DNA of 50,118 bases from CAIKNB01 sp041658705 (GTDB lineage Bacteria; Patescibacteriota; Patescibacteriia; 2-12-FULL-60-25). Position 1 is the first letter of the stretch. Each line of letters opens with the position of its first letter. The stretch spans positions 1 through 50,118 of the forward strand of contig JBAZZT010000010.1 in NCBI GenBank assembly GCA_041658705.1, read 5' to 3'. A program made the position numbers and the translations under genes. Positions 23,641 to 31,559 of this stretch are shown here, in pieces. The notes under the pieces are model-generated. The model saw only the letters and a program-made list of their open reading frames with translations, searched no databases and was not told where the DNA came from.

Positions 23641-24701
23641 ACTTCTTCCGGGTTCTTAAGTCGATAAAAATCCGAAGAACCGTCGGGTTGGAGTTGTCGG
23701 ATGAACAAATATTTCTCGGAACATCGCCAACCGTCTAATTCGCCGGAGAATATCTCTACGTTGTCTTTAAAGATTATTGATCTGCCGTCGGTTTGGGCTT
23801 GAAGAATGAAGACGTGACCGTCGGAGACTTGCCATTCGTCGACTTTGCCGGAAAATATCTCGACGTTATCTTTGAGAATCCTAGCCTGACCGTCGTCCGG
23901 ATCTTGTCGGATAAAAACGTGACCGTCGGAAACCTGCCAATCAAAGAGCTCACCTGAAAATAGCTCCTTGTCGTCTTTCCGGATTTCAGATGTTCCATCG
24001 CTTCGGATTAGCCTGATATAGACCTGACCTTCCGAGACCCTCCAATGATTGAGCTGGCCGGAAAATACCTCAACCTTATCTTTGAAGATTTTACGCGAAC
24101 CATCAGATTGTTTTTCTTCGATGAAGGCGTGGCCATCCGAGACCCGCCAATCTTTTACCTTGCCGGTAAATGCCTCGACACCGTCTTTGAGGATCTTGGA
24201 TGTTAAAACCGAGAACATCCCAGTCCCAAAGCTCGCAGGTTGATGTTGTATGATGAAGAAGTGGCCGTCGGAGACATCCCATTGTCCATCTCCGCAGGAA
24301 AATATCTCGACACCATCTTTGAGGGTTTTGTAATTTCGGCCAGTTTCTTTTTGCTGAAAATACACGTGGTCATCAGAGACCCGCCAATCCATAACCACGT
24401 TAACTAAGTTGCCGAAGTTGTAGAGGAATTCCCCATTTTCTGTGCGCTTCTTCTCGACCGCTTCTTTAAAAGCCTTCAGCAAATCCGCCACTCTGCGTGC
24501 ATCTTGCGCTGATAGTTTTTTATTCTCTTTCAGCTCTTCAAAATCCTTGGCGCCGTATTTGGCGTAAATTTCTTTTATCTGCGCCGCCAAATTATCCGCA
24601 TACTCCCTCACCGCCGTCGGCAAATCCTGCCGCTTGATGTGAGAGACGGCGAGATCGGGAAGCTCGGAGCTTAGCGGGACTTCGAATGGATTGGCGCTCA
24701 T
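23637..24701 (-). CDS. PWG family protein, seven blades (third gene of array)
   Basis: The protein has 354 residues: the N-terminal domain (MSANPFEVPLSSEL, DLPTAVREYADNLAAQIKEI, KLSAQDARRVADLLKAF), then seven blades. Blade 2 carries a nine-residue loop insertion (ASFGTGMFSVL), and the connection into blade 1 is longer than usual. Later blades keep the family consensus (EWQVSDGHVFILQ, IFKDNVEIFSGEL). The end SSDFYRLKNPEEV contains CCGGAAGAAG, which may act as the ribosome-binding site of the next gene, whose ATG overlaps this stop. Confidence 0.85.
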   Translation of the reverse strand: MSANPFEVPLSSELPDLAVSHIKRQDLPTAVREYADNLAAQIKEIYAKYGAKDFEELKENKKLSAQDARRVADLLKAFKEAVEKKRTENGEFLYNFGNLVNVVMDWRVSDDHVYFQQKETGRNYKTLKDGVEIFSCGDGQWDVSDGHFFIIQHQPASFGTGMFSVLTSKILKDGVEAFTGKVKDWRVSDGHAFIEEKQSDGSRKIFKDKVEVFSGQLNHWRVSEGQVYIRLIRSDGTSEIRKDDKELFSGELFDWQVSDGHVFIRQDPDDGQARILKDNVEIFSGKVDEWQVSDGHVFILQAQTDGRSIIFKDNVEIFSGELDGWRCSEKYLFIRQLQPDGSSDFYRLKNPEEV

Positions 24702-25750
24702 GTTTTTTCTTCCGGTTCGATGAGGCGATAGAAGTCTTCGGAACCGTCTGGCTGGGGTCGTTGAAAATAGACTTGGCCGTCGGAGACTTGCCAGCCGTCG
24801 GCTTTATCAAAAAATATCTCGACGTTATCTTTAAGTATTCTGTAGATGCCTCCAGGTTGAATTTGCAAGATGTACAAATGGCCAGCGGAGACTTGCCAGC
24901 CATTAGCTTGGCCGGAAAAAATCTCTACTCTGTCTTTGAAGAATTTAAAACCGCCTGCAGCGGGTTGGAATTGTTCGATAAAAACATGGCCGTCGGAGAT
25001 TTGCCACTCGTGGACCATGCCGGAGAATACCTCGACTTTATCTTTGAAAATCTTAGATGTATTGTCGGGCTGGGTTTGTTGGGTGTAAAGACGATCGCCA
25101 GCCACTCGCCAATCTTTTGCCTCGCCGGAAAATACCTCTACGTTGTCTTTAAGAATTTTAGATGTGCCTGTGTAGCCCATAAATTTATTGAGTTGTTTCT
25201 GTCGGATGAAGATATGGCCGTCGGAGACTTCCCAAGAATGAACTACGCCGGTAAAAATCTCGACATTGTCTTTGAGGATATTGGATGTGCCTTTAGGTTG
25301 ATTTTGTTGAACGTATAAGTGGCCATTGGAGACGTGAAAACCGTTAACCTCGCCGGAAAAAATCTCGACGTTATCTTTGAATATTTTATGCGTGTCGTCG
25401 GATTGTCTTTGCAGTATAAAGGCATGACCATCGATGACTTCACAGTACCCGACTCTGCCTGGAAATTTAAACAGGAACTCCACGCCTTCGATTCGTTTCT
25501 TTTCTACAGCATCCCTGAATGCTTTCAAGAGGTCCGCCAGCTTGCGTGCATCTTGCGCTGATAATTTTTTATTCGCTTTTACTTCTTCAAAATTCTTGGC
25601 GCCGTACTTGGCGTAGATTTCTTTTATCTGCGCCGCGAGGTTATCCGCATACTCCCTCACCGCCGTCGGCAAATCCTGCCGCTTGATGTGGGAGGTGGCG
25701 AGATCGGGAAGCTCGGAGCTTAGCGGGACTTCGAATGGATTGGCGCTCAT
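24698..25750 (-). CDS. PWG family protein, seven blades (second gene of array)
   Basis: The protein has 350 residues. Its first 28 residues are nearly identical to those of the next gene. Seven blades follow; blade 3 has a six-residue insertion (NKFMGY) and blades 1 and 2 lack the leading Trp (YCEVIDGH, GFHVSNGH). The end DFYRLIEPEEKT again embeds GGAAGAA just before the overlapping ATG of the downstream paralogue. No signal peptide or membrane segment. Confidence 0.85.
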   Translation of the reverse strand: MSANPFEVPLSSELPDLATSHIKRQDLPTAVREYADNLAAQIKEIYAKYGAKNFEEVKANKKLSAQDARKLADLLKAFRDAVEKKRIEGVEFLFKFPGRVGYCEVIDGHAFILQRQSDDTHKIFKDNVEIFSGEVNGFHVSNGHLYVQQNQPKGTSNILKDNVEIFTGVVHSWEVSDGHIFIRQKQLNKFMGYTGTSKILKDNVEVFSGEAKDWRVAGDRLYTQQTQPDNTSKIFKDKVEVFSGMVHEWQISDGHVFIEQFQPAAGGFKFFKDRVEIFSGQANGWQVSAGHLYILQIQPGGIYRILKDNVEIFFDKADGWQVSDGQVYFQRPQPDGSEDFYRLIEPEEKT

Positions 25751-26793
25751 GTTTTTTCTTCCGGTTCGATGAGGCGATAGAAATCCGAGGAACTGTCGGG
25801 CTGGAGTTGCCGGATGAAGGCGTGGCCGTCGGAGATTTGCCAGCCGTAAACTTCGCCGGAGAATATCTCGGCGTTATCCTGGATAATCTTAGATGTTCCG
25901 TCGGGTTGATTTTGTTGGATGAAGAGATGCCCGTCGGAGACTTGCCAAAAATCAACCGTGCCGGAAAAAATCTCGGTTTCGTCTTCAAGGATCTTGTACG
26001 TACCGTCGGGTTGGTGTTGATCCTTATACACGTGGCCGCCGGAGATTCGCCAAAGACTGGTATCGCCTAAGGATATTTCGCCGTTGTCCGTGACGACCAT
26101 GCGCGACCCGTCGGCTCTAGTCCGCTCGAAAAGGACGCGGTCTTCTGATGCTTGCCAACTGCGGTTTTTGCCGGAGTATATCTCGTCACCGTCTTTGAAA
26201 ATCTTGATTTCGTTATTGGGCTGTTCTTCCTCGATAAAGGCGTGACCTTTGGAAGCGTACCAAGTATTAACTTTACCGAAGAAAATCACGGCATTATCTT
26301 TAAGGATTTTGCGCGTGCCATTGGTTTGGCTCTGTTGGATGAAAATGTGACCGTCGGAGACTTGCCATTCATTAATCTGGCCGGAAAAGATCTCTACGTT
26401 ATCTCGAAGTATTTTAGATGTGCCGTCGGGTTGGGTCTGCTGTATAAAAAAGTGGCCGTCGGAGACTTGCCAGGAATCAATAGAGTCCGGGAAATTAACA
26501 AGAAACTCTCCGTTCTTGATGCGCTTCTTCTCTATAGCGTCATTCAATGCTTTGAACAGATCCGCCAACTTACGCGCATCCTGCGCTGATAGCTTTTTAT
26601 TTTCTTTCAGCTCCTCAAAATTCTTGGCGCCGTACTTGGCATAGATGATTTTGATTTGCGCCACGAGGTTATCCGCATACTCCCTCACCGCCGTCGGCAA
26701 ATCCTGCCGCTTGATGTGGGAAGTATGAGGTAGCCCTTCGACAGGTTCAGGGACTATTTTTCTTTTTGGGATCTCGAAGGGGTTGGCGCTCAT
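25747..26793 (-). CDS. PWG family protein, seven blades (first gene of array)
   Basis: The protein has 348 residues and the cleanest example of the family. The N-terminal region has MSANPFEIPKRK, the repeat-derived VPEPVEG and the helical domain (residues about 30-95). Seven blocks of exactly or almost exactly 35 residues follow. Each gives four short strands: WQVSDG, HxFIQQ, TSKILKD and VEIFSG. The segment before block 1 (GEFLVNFPDSID) matches strand 4, and the C-terminal SSDFYRL matches strand 3 of a block lacking strand 4. This is the signature of a ring closed by its two ends. It starts 12 bases after the epimerase stop, with no clear Shine-Dalgarno sequence. Confidence 0.87.
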   Translation of the reverse strand: MSANPFEIPKRKIVPEPVEGLPHTSHIKRQDLPTAVREYADNLVAQIKIIYAKYGAKNFEELKENKKLSAQDARKLADLFKALNDAIEKKRIKNGEFLVNFPDSIDSWQVSDGHFFIQQTQPDGTSKILRDNVEIFSGQINEWQVSDGHIFIQQSQTNGTRKILKDNAVIFFGKVNTWYASKGHAFIEEEQPNNEIKIFKDGDEIYSGKNRSWQASEDRVLFERTRADGSRMVVTDNGEISLGDTSLWRISGGHVYKDQHQPDGTYKILEDETEIFSGTVDFWQVSDGHLFIQQNQPDGTSKIIQDNAEIFSGEVYGWQISDGHAFIRQLQPDSSSDFYRLIEPEEKT

Positions 26794-26805
26794 ACGTTTG
26801 AGGAC

Positions 26806-27825
26806 TCATACTTTAAACCCCAAAAGACTCTTGTGGGCAATAGCGAAGTCGATGGTGCGCTTCAAACCCTCGTCCAGACGCACCAGCGGCAGCCAGCCAA
26901 GTTTTTCTTTGGCTTTGGTGATGTCGGGCAAACCCAGCTCGGTCATGAAGAGCAGCGGCGGTTCAAAGACCAGGCGCGAAGTCGAGCCCGTCATCTCGAT
27001 GATGCGCTGCGCCACGTCGATGAGCAGCAGATCCATGTCGCTCCCCAAGTTCACCGGTCCGATGTCGGCCGGCGCTTGCATGAGTTTGATGATCCCGTCG
27101 ATCACGTCGGAAACGTAGATGAGCGCGCTGCGGAAAGTCTCGTCGCCGTAGATGGTCAGGTCTTTGTTGTCCAACGCGCTGGTGATGAAATCCGGCACCA
27201 TGTGTCCGTCATACAACGGCATGCGCGGGCCGTAGGTGCGGAAGATGCGCGCGATCTTGGCATCGAGGCCGTAGACTTGGCGATAAGTCTCGCACATCGT
27301 CTCGGCGTAGCGCTTGCCTTCGTCGTAGCAGGCGCGAGGGCTAAGCGCGTTCACCGTCCCGAAATCTTCTTCCTTGTACGATCGGTTGTCGGCAGGCCGC
27401 GGGCCATAGACCACGGAGGCTGAAGCGAACAGGACTTTGGAATGGAAACGCACCGCCAAATCGAGCGCGTTCTTTACGGCCAGCGAGTTGGCGAGCAGGG
27501 TCTGTTGCTTATACTGTTCGAATTTTTTCGGGCTGGTGGGGCAAGCCAGATGATAGATCTCCTGGAAACCCTGAAATTTTATCTTGAAGCGCGTCAGCTC
27601 GGGGAAAGCCTCGGGATCGAACGGCAAGTTAAAATCATGCTTGATGAATTCAAAATCCTGGTTCTTGAGCAGATGGTCGATGTTCGATTCCTGCGAAGTG
27701 ATGAAGCTGTCCACGCAGACCACGCGTGAATCCTGGAGCAAGCGCTCACACAGGAACGAACCCAAAAATCCCGCGCCGCCGGTCACGAGTATGTTCTTTT
27801 TGTCGAACTGGACGTCATTAGGCAT
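26806..27825 (-). CDS. NAD-dependent epimerase/dehydratase (SDR), UXS-like
   Basis: The protein has 339 residues. The Rossmann motif is VTGGAGFLGS, the catalytic YxxxK is YDEGK, and a nucleotide-sugar region contains RIFRTYGPRM. It resembles UDP-glucuronate decarboxylases and related UDP-sugar enzymes; exact substrate unknown. It is about half identical, by eye, to its neighbour at 27944-28960, so this is a duplicated pair with probably different substrates. It is immediately upstream of the PWG array on the same strand and may share its transcript. Confidence 0.87.
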   Translation of the reverse strand: MPNDVQFDKKNILVTGGAGFLGSFLCERLLQDSRVVCVDSFITSQESNIDHLLKNQDFEFIKHDFNLPFDPEAFPELTRFKIKFQGFQEIYHLACPTSPKKFEQYKQQTLLANSLAVKNALDLAVRFHSKVLFASASVVYGPRPADNRSYKEEDFGTVNALSPRACYDEGKRYAETMCETYRQVYGLDAKIARIFRTYGPRMPLYDGHMVPDFITSALDNKDLTIYGDETFRSALIYVSDVIDGIIKLMQAPADIGPVNLGSDMDLLLIDVAQRIIEMTGSTSRLVFEPPLLFMTELGLPDITKAKEKLGWLPLVRLDEGLKRTIDFAIAHKSLLGFKV

Positions 27826-27839
27826 AAAGTTAGTTTAAA

Positions 27840-27943
27840 GCTTAAAGTTTAAAGTTTAAAACTGTGGTGTTATTTTCTTTTGACCATTCATCGAAAAATA
27901 CTCCGATTCTTTAAGCTTTGAGTTTTAAGTTTTAAACTTTAAG
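27840..27943. repeat. TTTAAAGCTTAAAG simple repeat, inverted halves
   Basis: GTTTAAAGCTTAAAGTTTAAAG near 27835-27860 and its inverted form (AGTTTTAAGTTTTAAACTTTAAG) near 27920-27943 flank about 60 bases. A similar tract is at 49953-49979. It fills the gap between the two epimerase genes. Confidence 0.7.
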
Positions 27944-28960
27944 CTAGAATGTGATCTGTTGTCGATGCGACTTGGCGAAATCGATCATCTTGCCCAAGCC
28001 GTCATCCATGCGCACCAGGGGCAGCCAACCCAGGATTTCGCGGGCGCGCGTGGTGTTGGGCAACCCGGCTTCGGTGTAGTGCGTGAACGGCGCTTCAAAA
28101 CGGACGCGCGAGGTCGAACCGGTCAGCTCCAAAATTTTCTGCGCGATGGAAACGAGGCGCACTTCTTGATCAGATCCTAAATTGAGCAGCGTGATGTCGA
28201 CCGGCGTCGACATGTGGCGCATGAGCCCGTCGATCATGTCAGTCACGAAACACATCGAAGTGCGCGACTCTTCGTCGCCCGCGATGGTGATGTCTTTGTT
28301 GTCGAGCGCGGACAGCACCATGTCGGGGATCAGATTGCCGTCGAAGATTTTCATGCGCGGGCCGTAAGTGCGGAAGATGCGTGCAATCTTTACGTCCAAG
28401 TCGTACACGTCGGCGTAAGTCTCGAGGATGGCTTCGGAAAAACGCTTGCCTTCGTCATAAGCGCCGCGCGTCGTCAGATGGTCGATATGGCACTCGTCGG
28501 TCTCGGCGTAATGCGTCTGACCGGGTCGGCGCGGACCGTAAAGCACGGAGGATGAAGCGTAGAGGATCTTGGAATGATATTTGACCGCCAGATCCAGCAC
28601 GTTCTTGACCCCAACGGAATTGGTCAGCACGGTCGCGATCTTGAAATCGTCGAAGTGCCGTTTGGAGATGGGGCAAGCCAGATGATAAATCTCCTGGATG
28701 CCCTGGAAACGCACTTTAAAGCGCTCGAGCTCGGGCATGTTATCCAGGTCGAGCGGTTGGATGATGTCGTGGTTCAGGAATTCGAAGTTCGGATCCTGCA
28801 ACAGATGGTCGATGTTCGCCACCGAACTGGTGATGAAGTTGTCGACGCAGATGACATGCGCCTCTTTGACCAGGCGTTCGCACAAATGCGAACCGATAAA
28901 CCCCGCACCACCCGTCACCAGGACGTTTTTTCTCTCGAAGACTTCGTATTTCTGCGCCAT
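27944..28960 (-). CDS. NAD-dependent epimerase/dehydratase (SDR), paralogue
   Basis: The protein has 338 residues. It has VTGGAGFIGSHL, ILYASSSVLYGP, the catalytic YDEGK and RIFRTYGPRM. It belongs to the same UXS-like group as the downstream gene and presumably makes a nucleotide-sugar intermediate for the surface glycan. A truncated copy of the same N-terminus lies directly upstream (28966-29067). Confidence 0.87.
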   Translation of the reverse strand: MAQKYEVFERKNVLVTGGAGFIGSHLCERLVKEAHVICVDNFITSSVANIDHLLQDPNFEFLNHDIIQPLDLDNMPELERFKVRFQGIQEIYHLACPISKRHFDDFKIATVLTNSVGVKNVLDLAVKYHSKILYASSSVLYGPRRPGQTHYAETDECHIDHLTTRGAYDEGKRFSEAILETYADVYDLDVKIARIFRTYGPRMKIFDGNLIPDMVLSALDNKDITIAGDEESRTSMCFVTDMIDGLMRHMSTPVDITLLNLGSDQEVRLVSIAQKILELTGSTSRVRFEAPFTHYTEAGLPNTTRAREILGWLPLVRMDDGLGKMIDFAKSHRQQITF

Positions 28961-28965
28961 AGAGT

Positions 28966-29067
28966 TTATGAAAAAAGAGCCGCACGCGCTAAGGGGTGGT
29001 GCGGGGTGAAACCGGCGCCGCCGGTGACGAGCACGTTCTTGCGCTCGAAAATTGGGGTTTGTTGCAT
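28966..29067 (-). pseudogene. Truncated epimerase N-terminus (33 codons)
   Basis: From ATG 29067 the minus strand reads MQQTPIFERKNVLVTGGAGF, an epimerase start with intact NAD motif. It then diverges into a short unrelated tail and stops at 28966, five bases before the next epimerase ATG. FERKNVLVTGGAGF is identical in the downstream gene. It looks like the remnant of a third paralogue removed by deletion or unequal recombination. It may still be translated as a leader peptide. Confidence 0.65.
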
Positions 29068-29138
29068 GGCGGCCACATTATAGCGCAGGGGGTGGTTAGT
29101 CGGTAGTCCGCAGGAGACGGAAGCCAAGAAGATAATTT

Positions 29139-29233
29139 GTCATCCTGAGCGTAGCGCTAGCGAAGTCGAAGGACCTTTCCAGCGTCGTCTGAACCGATTA
29201 CTGATAAAGGTCCTTCGACAAGCTCAGGATGAC
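29139..29233. repeat. Palindromic repeat family 2, copy 5
   Basis: An intergenic copy running from GTCATCCTGAGCG to GCTCAGGATGAC, with inner arms GTCGAAGGACCTTT and AAAGGTCCTTCGAC. Confidence 0.85.
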
Positions 29234-29271
29234 AATTCTTACGTGCACTTTTTCTGGCTACAATCGACCAC

Positions 29272-29700
29272 TTACCGCATTTTCTGCCTGAACGTAAAAT
29301 ACCTATGTCCCGTAAAAGTCACGCACGCGACGAGCAGGGTGACGAAAACGATGACGTATAAATCGTAAAGCCCGAGTATCCCATGGCCCAGCCAGAACAG
29401 CGCGTTGTTCAAGATGAAAGCGACGACCGCGATCAAAGCGAAGCGTGTGGCGGTGCGCAGCGAACGCTCGGCTTTGTCGAAAGTGAAAAAACGATTGGCT
29501 TCATAATTCAGCGCCGTGACCACGATCACCGTAAAGGCATATTCCAATTGATGCGAACCGTTAGGCCAGATGAGGCGCGACAGCGCGGCGTAGACCGCCA
29601 CGTTCAAACCCAACATGACGATTCCGATCAAAACGAAACTAACGAGGCGCCGACTCTCGCTCTTGGCCAACCCCGTGATTTTACCGATCAACGCGGCCAT
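29272..29700 (-). CDS. GtrA-family membrane protein
   Basis: The protein has about 142 residues from ATG 29700 (MAALIGKI). Four membrane segments lie at about 19-40, 50-70, 84-103 and 110-130. Between the second and third is the family motif NYEANRFFTFDK, and a late HRYFTFR completes the pattern. GtrA-like proteins are thought to help flip or deliver polyprenyl-linked sugars for surface decoration. Its start overlaps the end of the subtilase gene by 13 bases. Confidence 0.8.
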   Translation of the reverse strand: MAALIGKITGLAKSESRRLVSFVLIGIVMLGLNVAVYAALSRLIWPNGSHQLEYAFTVIVVTALNYEANRFFTFDKAERSLRTATRFALIAVVAFILNNALFWLGHGILGLYDLYVIVFVTLLVACVTFTGHRYFTFRQKMR

Positions 29701-31559
29701 ATCGTATAGGTCAGCCAACCTTGTCCCGCCAACTCGCCTTGCGGCGCTTCGAGCGTTTGGATTGAAGACACGGGTTTATCCGCCGAGCGCAAACCAACGG
29801 CCGTCGTGCGCAAGAATAATTCATTCCTGGGAGTAACGAAGGCTTGTGTCGTGCCGCTGCGCACGCGACGGCTGATCCAAGCGTCCGTTTGGGTTTGGGG
29901 TTTGGTATTTTGTATTTTAGGCTTGGCGTTCGGTGTTTCGTATTTCAAACGCGAACCGGCCAAGACCTCGCCTTGATCGCCCATGATGACGAGCTGACCG
30001 TTCTTGGCCGAGATAAGGAAGGCCGGAACGGGACGATTGAGGCTGAAAGGCAACAGACCGCCTGCGGCGATGCCTTTAAAAGTATCCAAGCGGCGCATGC
30101 TGCCAGATGGATCCATGAGCCACGCCCGGTTTCCCCCGGCTTCGGTGAGCAAAAGCGTGTCTTTGCCATCGCCGTCCAAATCCTGCGCGGCCATGAGCAA
30201 TCCGCCCTGCGGTTTAGCGTCCACGTTTCCGGCGGCCAACAGCACTCCGTCATCGCGGTAGATGTTTACCGAATTGGATCCCGTGCCAGCCCAGCTGACC
30301 GCGATCTCCGGCCTATCGGCGCCGCTCCAACGCACGAAAGTCGCGCGCACTCCCCGGCGATCACCGGTCGCTCCGACATAAAAGCGGCGCGTAATTTTTC
30401 CCTGCGCATCCACCAGCCTGATCTCGGGCGCATTGCCTGGCGCTGCCGCTTGAAGCTGCACGGCAGCGAGCGCTGACTCTGCGTCATCCCGCGCCAAGGC
30501 TCGCAATGCATTGACCAAACCAGTGCCGAGTTTACCCGCCAACGCCGCCGGAAGATCCACGAACGGATCGGTCGTAGCTTTTATCCGCTTAGCTAACTCG
30601 CTGCCGCTCCACTCGGGATGCACTGTCTTGAGCAACGCCGCGACTCCGCTCACCAGAGGCACGGCGAGCGAGGTGCCGCTTAATCCGTCCACGAAAGCTC
30701 CTGTCGGTTCGTGTGCGCGGTTCGTGGCGGGTTGGGCGGCGAAGATATCTTCGCTCGGCGCGCTGACGTCGACGCAAGCGCCGTAATTAGCGAAAGCGGC
30801 GCGCCTCCCTCGTTGGTTCAATCCGCTTACCGTCAATTCGCCGCGGCTGCCCGCGCCCTTGTCGCACGCCGGATAACCAGGGGTCAAATCCAAATCATCG
30901 CCTCCCAACGACTCGCTGTTGCCGGCTGCGCTCACCACCAATACGCCTTGCGCCGTGACTTGAGCGATGGCTTTCTCGATGCCGCTGTCATATTCGACTC
31001 CAGCCACGCTCAAATTGATGATATCCGCGCCATGCGCCGCGGCGTAACGTATGGCTGCGCTGATGGCTTGGTCGCGTCCGTAGCCGTCGGGACCGATGGC
31101 CACGAGCGGCATGATTTTTGTGTTGGGGCTGACTCCGACCATGCCGAACCCGTCGGCTTTAGCCGCGATGAGCGAGGACACAGCCGTGCCGTGCACCCAA
31201 GACTCGCGTTTGGCCGCCGCGTCAGGTCGCACGTATCCGGTGTTGTTCACGAAGTTCCAACCATGCACGTCATCCACGAAGCCGTCTCCGTCATCATCCT
31301 TGCCATTGCCCGGAATCTCATCGGGATTGGTCCAGATATTATCTTTGAGGTCAGGATGGTCGAGGTCCACTCCGCTGTCTATCACCGCCACGACCACGCT
31401 CGCCGTGCCCGTCGTTATCGTCCAGGCCTCCGGCACTTGCATCTTGTCCAAATACCATTCCCGCCCGCGAAAAGTATCCTCGCTCAAACCGGCGGCGCTG
31501 ACTGGTGCGGCGCCGATGAAAAGCAAGCTCAAAAAAATAAACAAGAATGCGCCCTTCAT
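29688..31559 (-). CDS. Secreted S8 (subtilisin-type) serine protease
   Basis: The protein has about 623 residues from ATG 31559, starting with a signal peptide (MKGAFLFIFLSLLFIGAAPV, then SAAG). The catalytic triad is visible: Asp in VVAVIDSGVDLDHPDL, His in SWVHGTAVSS and Ser in GLSGTSLAVPLVSG; the oxyanion Asn lies in VVSAAGNSE. The C-terminal 230 residues look like an FG-GAP/VCBS-type beta-propeller (AAQDLDGDGKDTLLLTEAG). Near residue 540 is a foreign low-complexity stretch (KYETPNAKPKIQNTKPQTQ) encoded by a simple repeat. No membrane anchor or sorting motif is obvious. The frame is open to 31697; ATG 31559 is chosen for the signal peptide and overlaps the upstream stop (ATGA). Confidence 0.88.
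   Translation of the reverse strand: MKGAFLFIFLSLLFIGAAPVSAAGLSEDTFRGREWYLDKMQVPEAWTITTGTASVVVAVIDSGVDLDHPDLKDNIWTNPDEIPGNGKDDDGDGFVDDVHGWNFVNNTGYVRPDAAAKRESWVHGTAVSSLIAAKADGFGMVGVSPNTKIMPLVAIGPDGYGRDQAISAAIRYAAAHGADIINLSVAGVEYDSGIEKAIAQVTAQGVLVVSAAGNSESLGGDDLDLTPGYPACDKGAGSRGELTVSGLNQRGRRAAFANYGACVDVSAPSEDIFAAQPATNRAHEPTGAFVDGLSGTSLAVPLVSGVAALLKTVHPEWSGSELAKRIKATTDPFVDLPAALAGKLGTGLVNALRALARDDAESALAAVQLQAAAPGNAPEIRLVDAQGKITRRFYVGATGDRRGVRATFVRWSGADRPEIAVSWAGTGSNSVNIYRDDGVLLAAGNVDAKPQGGLLMAAQDLDGDGKDTLLLTEAGGNRAWLMDPSGSMRRLDTFKGIAAGGLLPFSLNRPVPAFLISAKNGQLVIMGDQGEVLAGSRLKYETPNAKPKIQNTKPQTQTDAWISRRVRSGTTQAFVTPRNELFLRTTAVGLRSADKPVSSIQTLEAPQGELAGQGWLTYTIWPR
29888..29945. repeat. In-frame simple repeat inside the subtilase gene
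   Basis: The tract (TTTGGGTTTGGGG, TTTGGTATTTTGTATTTTAGG and variants) has lower complexity than the surrounding gene. It encodes the Lys/Pro/Asn/Gln-rich stretch of the subtilase on the minus strand. Confidence 0.6.

Noticed and set aside
22621..26793. About 105-base tandem periodicity that could suggest a CRISPR or DNA satellite
   Set aside because: The period equals 35 codons, the frames are open and the protein consensus is stronger than the DNA identity. It is coding repetition, and there are no spacers.
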